A stretch of DNA of 15,405 bases, taken from positions 1 to 15,405 of the forward strand of contig DNPP01000042.1 in the NCBI GenBank assembly GCA_003501365.1, written 5' to 3'. Positions 14,442 to 15,405 of the stretch are shown here, piece by piece. A program made the position numbers and the translations under genes. Source of the DNA: Bacillota bacterium. Its GTDB lineage: Bacteria > Bacillota > UBA4882 > UBA8346. Each line of letters starts with the position of its first letter. Within the stretch, counting starts at the first letter, position 1. The notes under the pieces were generated by a model, which saw only the letters and a list, made by a program, of their open reading frames with translations, was not told the DNA's origin and did no database searches.

Positions 14442-15215
14442 TTATTGTGTAAAATCAGCCCCAAACCATTTATCCGATAACTTTACCAACGTTCCATCTT
14501 TCTTCAGTCCGGCCAACGCTTTATCAAATTGATTCCGTAAGGCTTCACCGTCTTTATCCTGGCGGAATACAAAATGGCTGGGAACTAACGCGATGGGTTT
14601 GCCAACCAGCTGAACCTTTAAACCCAATTTTTTTACATTATAGCCCACTGTCAACCGTTCGTTGATAGTACCATCAATCCTACCGGCCACGATATCCTGC
14701 AAAACCGTGGTAAGATTACCGTCATAATACTTAATATCGATTTTCTTATCTTGATTGGCATCCTCTAAAATCTTGGCATAATTGCTTCCGACCCCAATTC
14801 CCACTTTTAAACCCTTTAAATCCTCCAAACCGTTAATGTCGTTTCTCCCGGCTTTAACGATAATTTGGGCGCCTGCAATCAGATAACTGTCAGAAAATAG
14901 ATATTTCTTCTCGCGCTCCGGATTTTTGGCGATCTGATTGGCAATCAGATCGAATTTGTTGGTTTCTAAGCTAAGAAACATACTATCCCAGGGAGTCGGC
15001 ACAAATTTCACGTCAATGTTTAACCGTTTCCCGATCTCTTTGACCACCTCTACATCGTAACCGGTTAAGTTGTTTTTATCATCCACATATGTAAAAGGTG
15101 CATAAACTCCTTCGGTCCCGACAGTAATTGCCTCTTTGGCATTTGCCGGACCCATCAAACTCCCAATCCATACCATTGATATAATCAGTAATAATAATCT
15201 TCGATACGTTCTCAT
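14442..15215 (-). CDS. Amino-acid ABC transporter solute-binding protein
   Basis: This 257-residue extracytoplasmic protein of the bacterial type II binding-protein family (SBP_bac_3) captures an amino acid and delivers it to the permease downstream. A signal peptide with a basic start, a hydrophobic core (7-20) and an ANA cleavage site after about residue 26 is visible. There is no lipobox cysteine, unusual for a monoderm. The mature part has the family pattern VGTEGVYAPFTYVDDKNNLTGYDVEVVKEIGKRL and LSDKWFG near the end. The ligand is probably cystine or a related sulfur amino acid by context, but the sequence does not prove it. GAGGGAG lies nine bases before the ATG at 15215. It is the first gene of the minus-strand cluster. 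Confidence 0.92.
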   Translation of the reverse strand: MRTYRRLLLLIISMVWIGSLMGPANAKEAITVGTEGVYAPFTYVDDKNNLTGYDVEVVKEIGKRLNIDVKFVPTPWDSMFLSLETNKFDLIANQIAKNPEREKKYLFSDSYLIAGAQIIVKAGRNDINGLEDLKGLKVGIGVGSNYAKILEDANQDKKIDIKYYDGNLTTVLQDIVAGRIDGTINERLTVGYNVKKLGLKVQLVGKPIALVPSHFVFRQDKDGEALRNQFDKALAGLKKDGTLVKLSDKWFGADFTQ

Positions 15216-15234
15216 TTTAAAGATCTCCCTCGTT

Positions 15235-15298
15235 TAGTTAATATTTGGTATCGGAATATAACTACCGCAGTTTTTCCTCCCCTCTTTAAATATAACTA
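15235..15298 (-). repeat. Leader repeats: TAGTTATATT direct pair plus an inverted copy
   Basis: On the minus strand TAGTTATATT occurs at 15298-15289 and again at 15264-15255, spaced 34 bases apart. The second copy can pair with AATATTAACTA at 15245-15235 around a nine-base loop (CCGATACCA), just before the ribosome binding site. The repeats may be regulator-binding sites or a leader hairpin. No S-box or T-box hallmark was seen. Confidence 0.45.
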
Positions 15299-15325
15299 TT
15301 CCTATTAAATTAATAATATATAAAT

Positions 15326-15353
15326 ATTATATAACCTATCCGTTTTTTGTCAA
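15326..15353 (-). promoter_or_regulatory. Strong sigma-A promoter for the transporter-transsulfuration cluster
   Basis: On the minus strand a perfect TTGACA (15353-15348) is separated by 16 bases from a perfect TATAAT (15331-15326). Initiation near 15319 would give a leader of about 104 bases before the binding-protein ATG. Confidence 0.75.
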
Positions 15354-15405
15354 TCGTCTCCCGCGATTTTTTTAAAATTCCAATCCCCTCCAGCGGTCAC
15401 ATATG

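Noticed and set aside
15216..15320. S-box (SAM) or T-box leader upstream of the amino-acid transporter
   Set aside because: I searched the leader by eye for the conserved S-box and T-box sequences and terminator and found none.

Overview
The window looks like a chromosomal stretch of an anaerobic, Firmicutes-type bacterium. The evidence is strong GGAGG-like ribosome binding sites, moderate-to-low GC, near-consensus sigma-A promoters, [4Fe-4S] and molybdenum-cofactor metabolism, and gene families typical of Clostridia and relatives. The amino-acid solute-binding protein has a type I signal peptide and no lipobox, and the ModA homologue has at best a poor lipobox. This hints at a diderm lineage (for example Negativicutes-like), but that is inference.

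Left part (1-2858, minus strand): a molybdate locus read modD, then a Moco-family riboswitch, then modA, modB and modC, with modC cut by the window edge. The riboswitch (about 1878-1993) starts immediately after the modD stop codon, so it can regulate modABC separately from modD. The modB and modC reading frames overlap.

Middle part (3122-7486): a small unknown membrane protein; a LysR regulator of the CysL/YeiE type divergent from a YeiH-family (UPF0324, putative sulfate/sulfur-anion exporter) gene; a long perfect hairpin; and a partly eroded minus-strand cluster. That cluster holds a 58-residue ferredoxin-like protein, the last 33 codons of a lost rhodanese, an intact SAM methyltransferase, and the C-terminal half of a TauE/SafE exporter. 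The two relics suggest a decayed sulfur-handling operon.

Right part (7487-15405): a P1-family self-processing peptidase gene tail-to-tail with coaBC (coenzyme A synthesis); a membrane-anchored, cysteine-rich YHS-domain protein divergent from coaBC; and a long minus-strand cluster. The cluster reads amino-acid ABC transporter (binding protein, permease, ATPase), then cystathionine beta-synthase with a CBS-domain pair, then a cystathionine gamma-lyase/synthase family enzyme. The combination suggests uptake of cystine or another sulfur amino acid coupled to (reverse) transsulfuration. A strong promoter and a repeat-rich leader precede the binding protein.

No tRNA, rRNA, CRISPR array or complete mobile element was seen. 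Most of the window is ordinary metabolic chromosome. The points that most repay attention are the riboswitch placement, the two gene relics, the small unlisted ferredoxin-like gene and several inverted repeats in divergent promoters.
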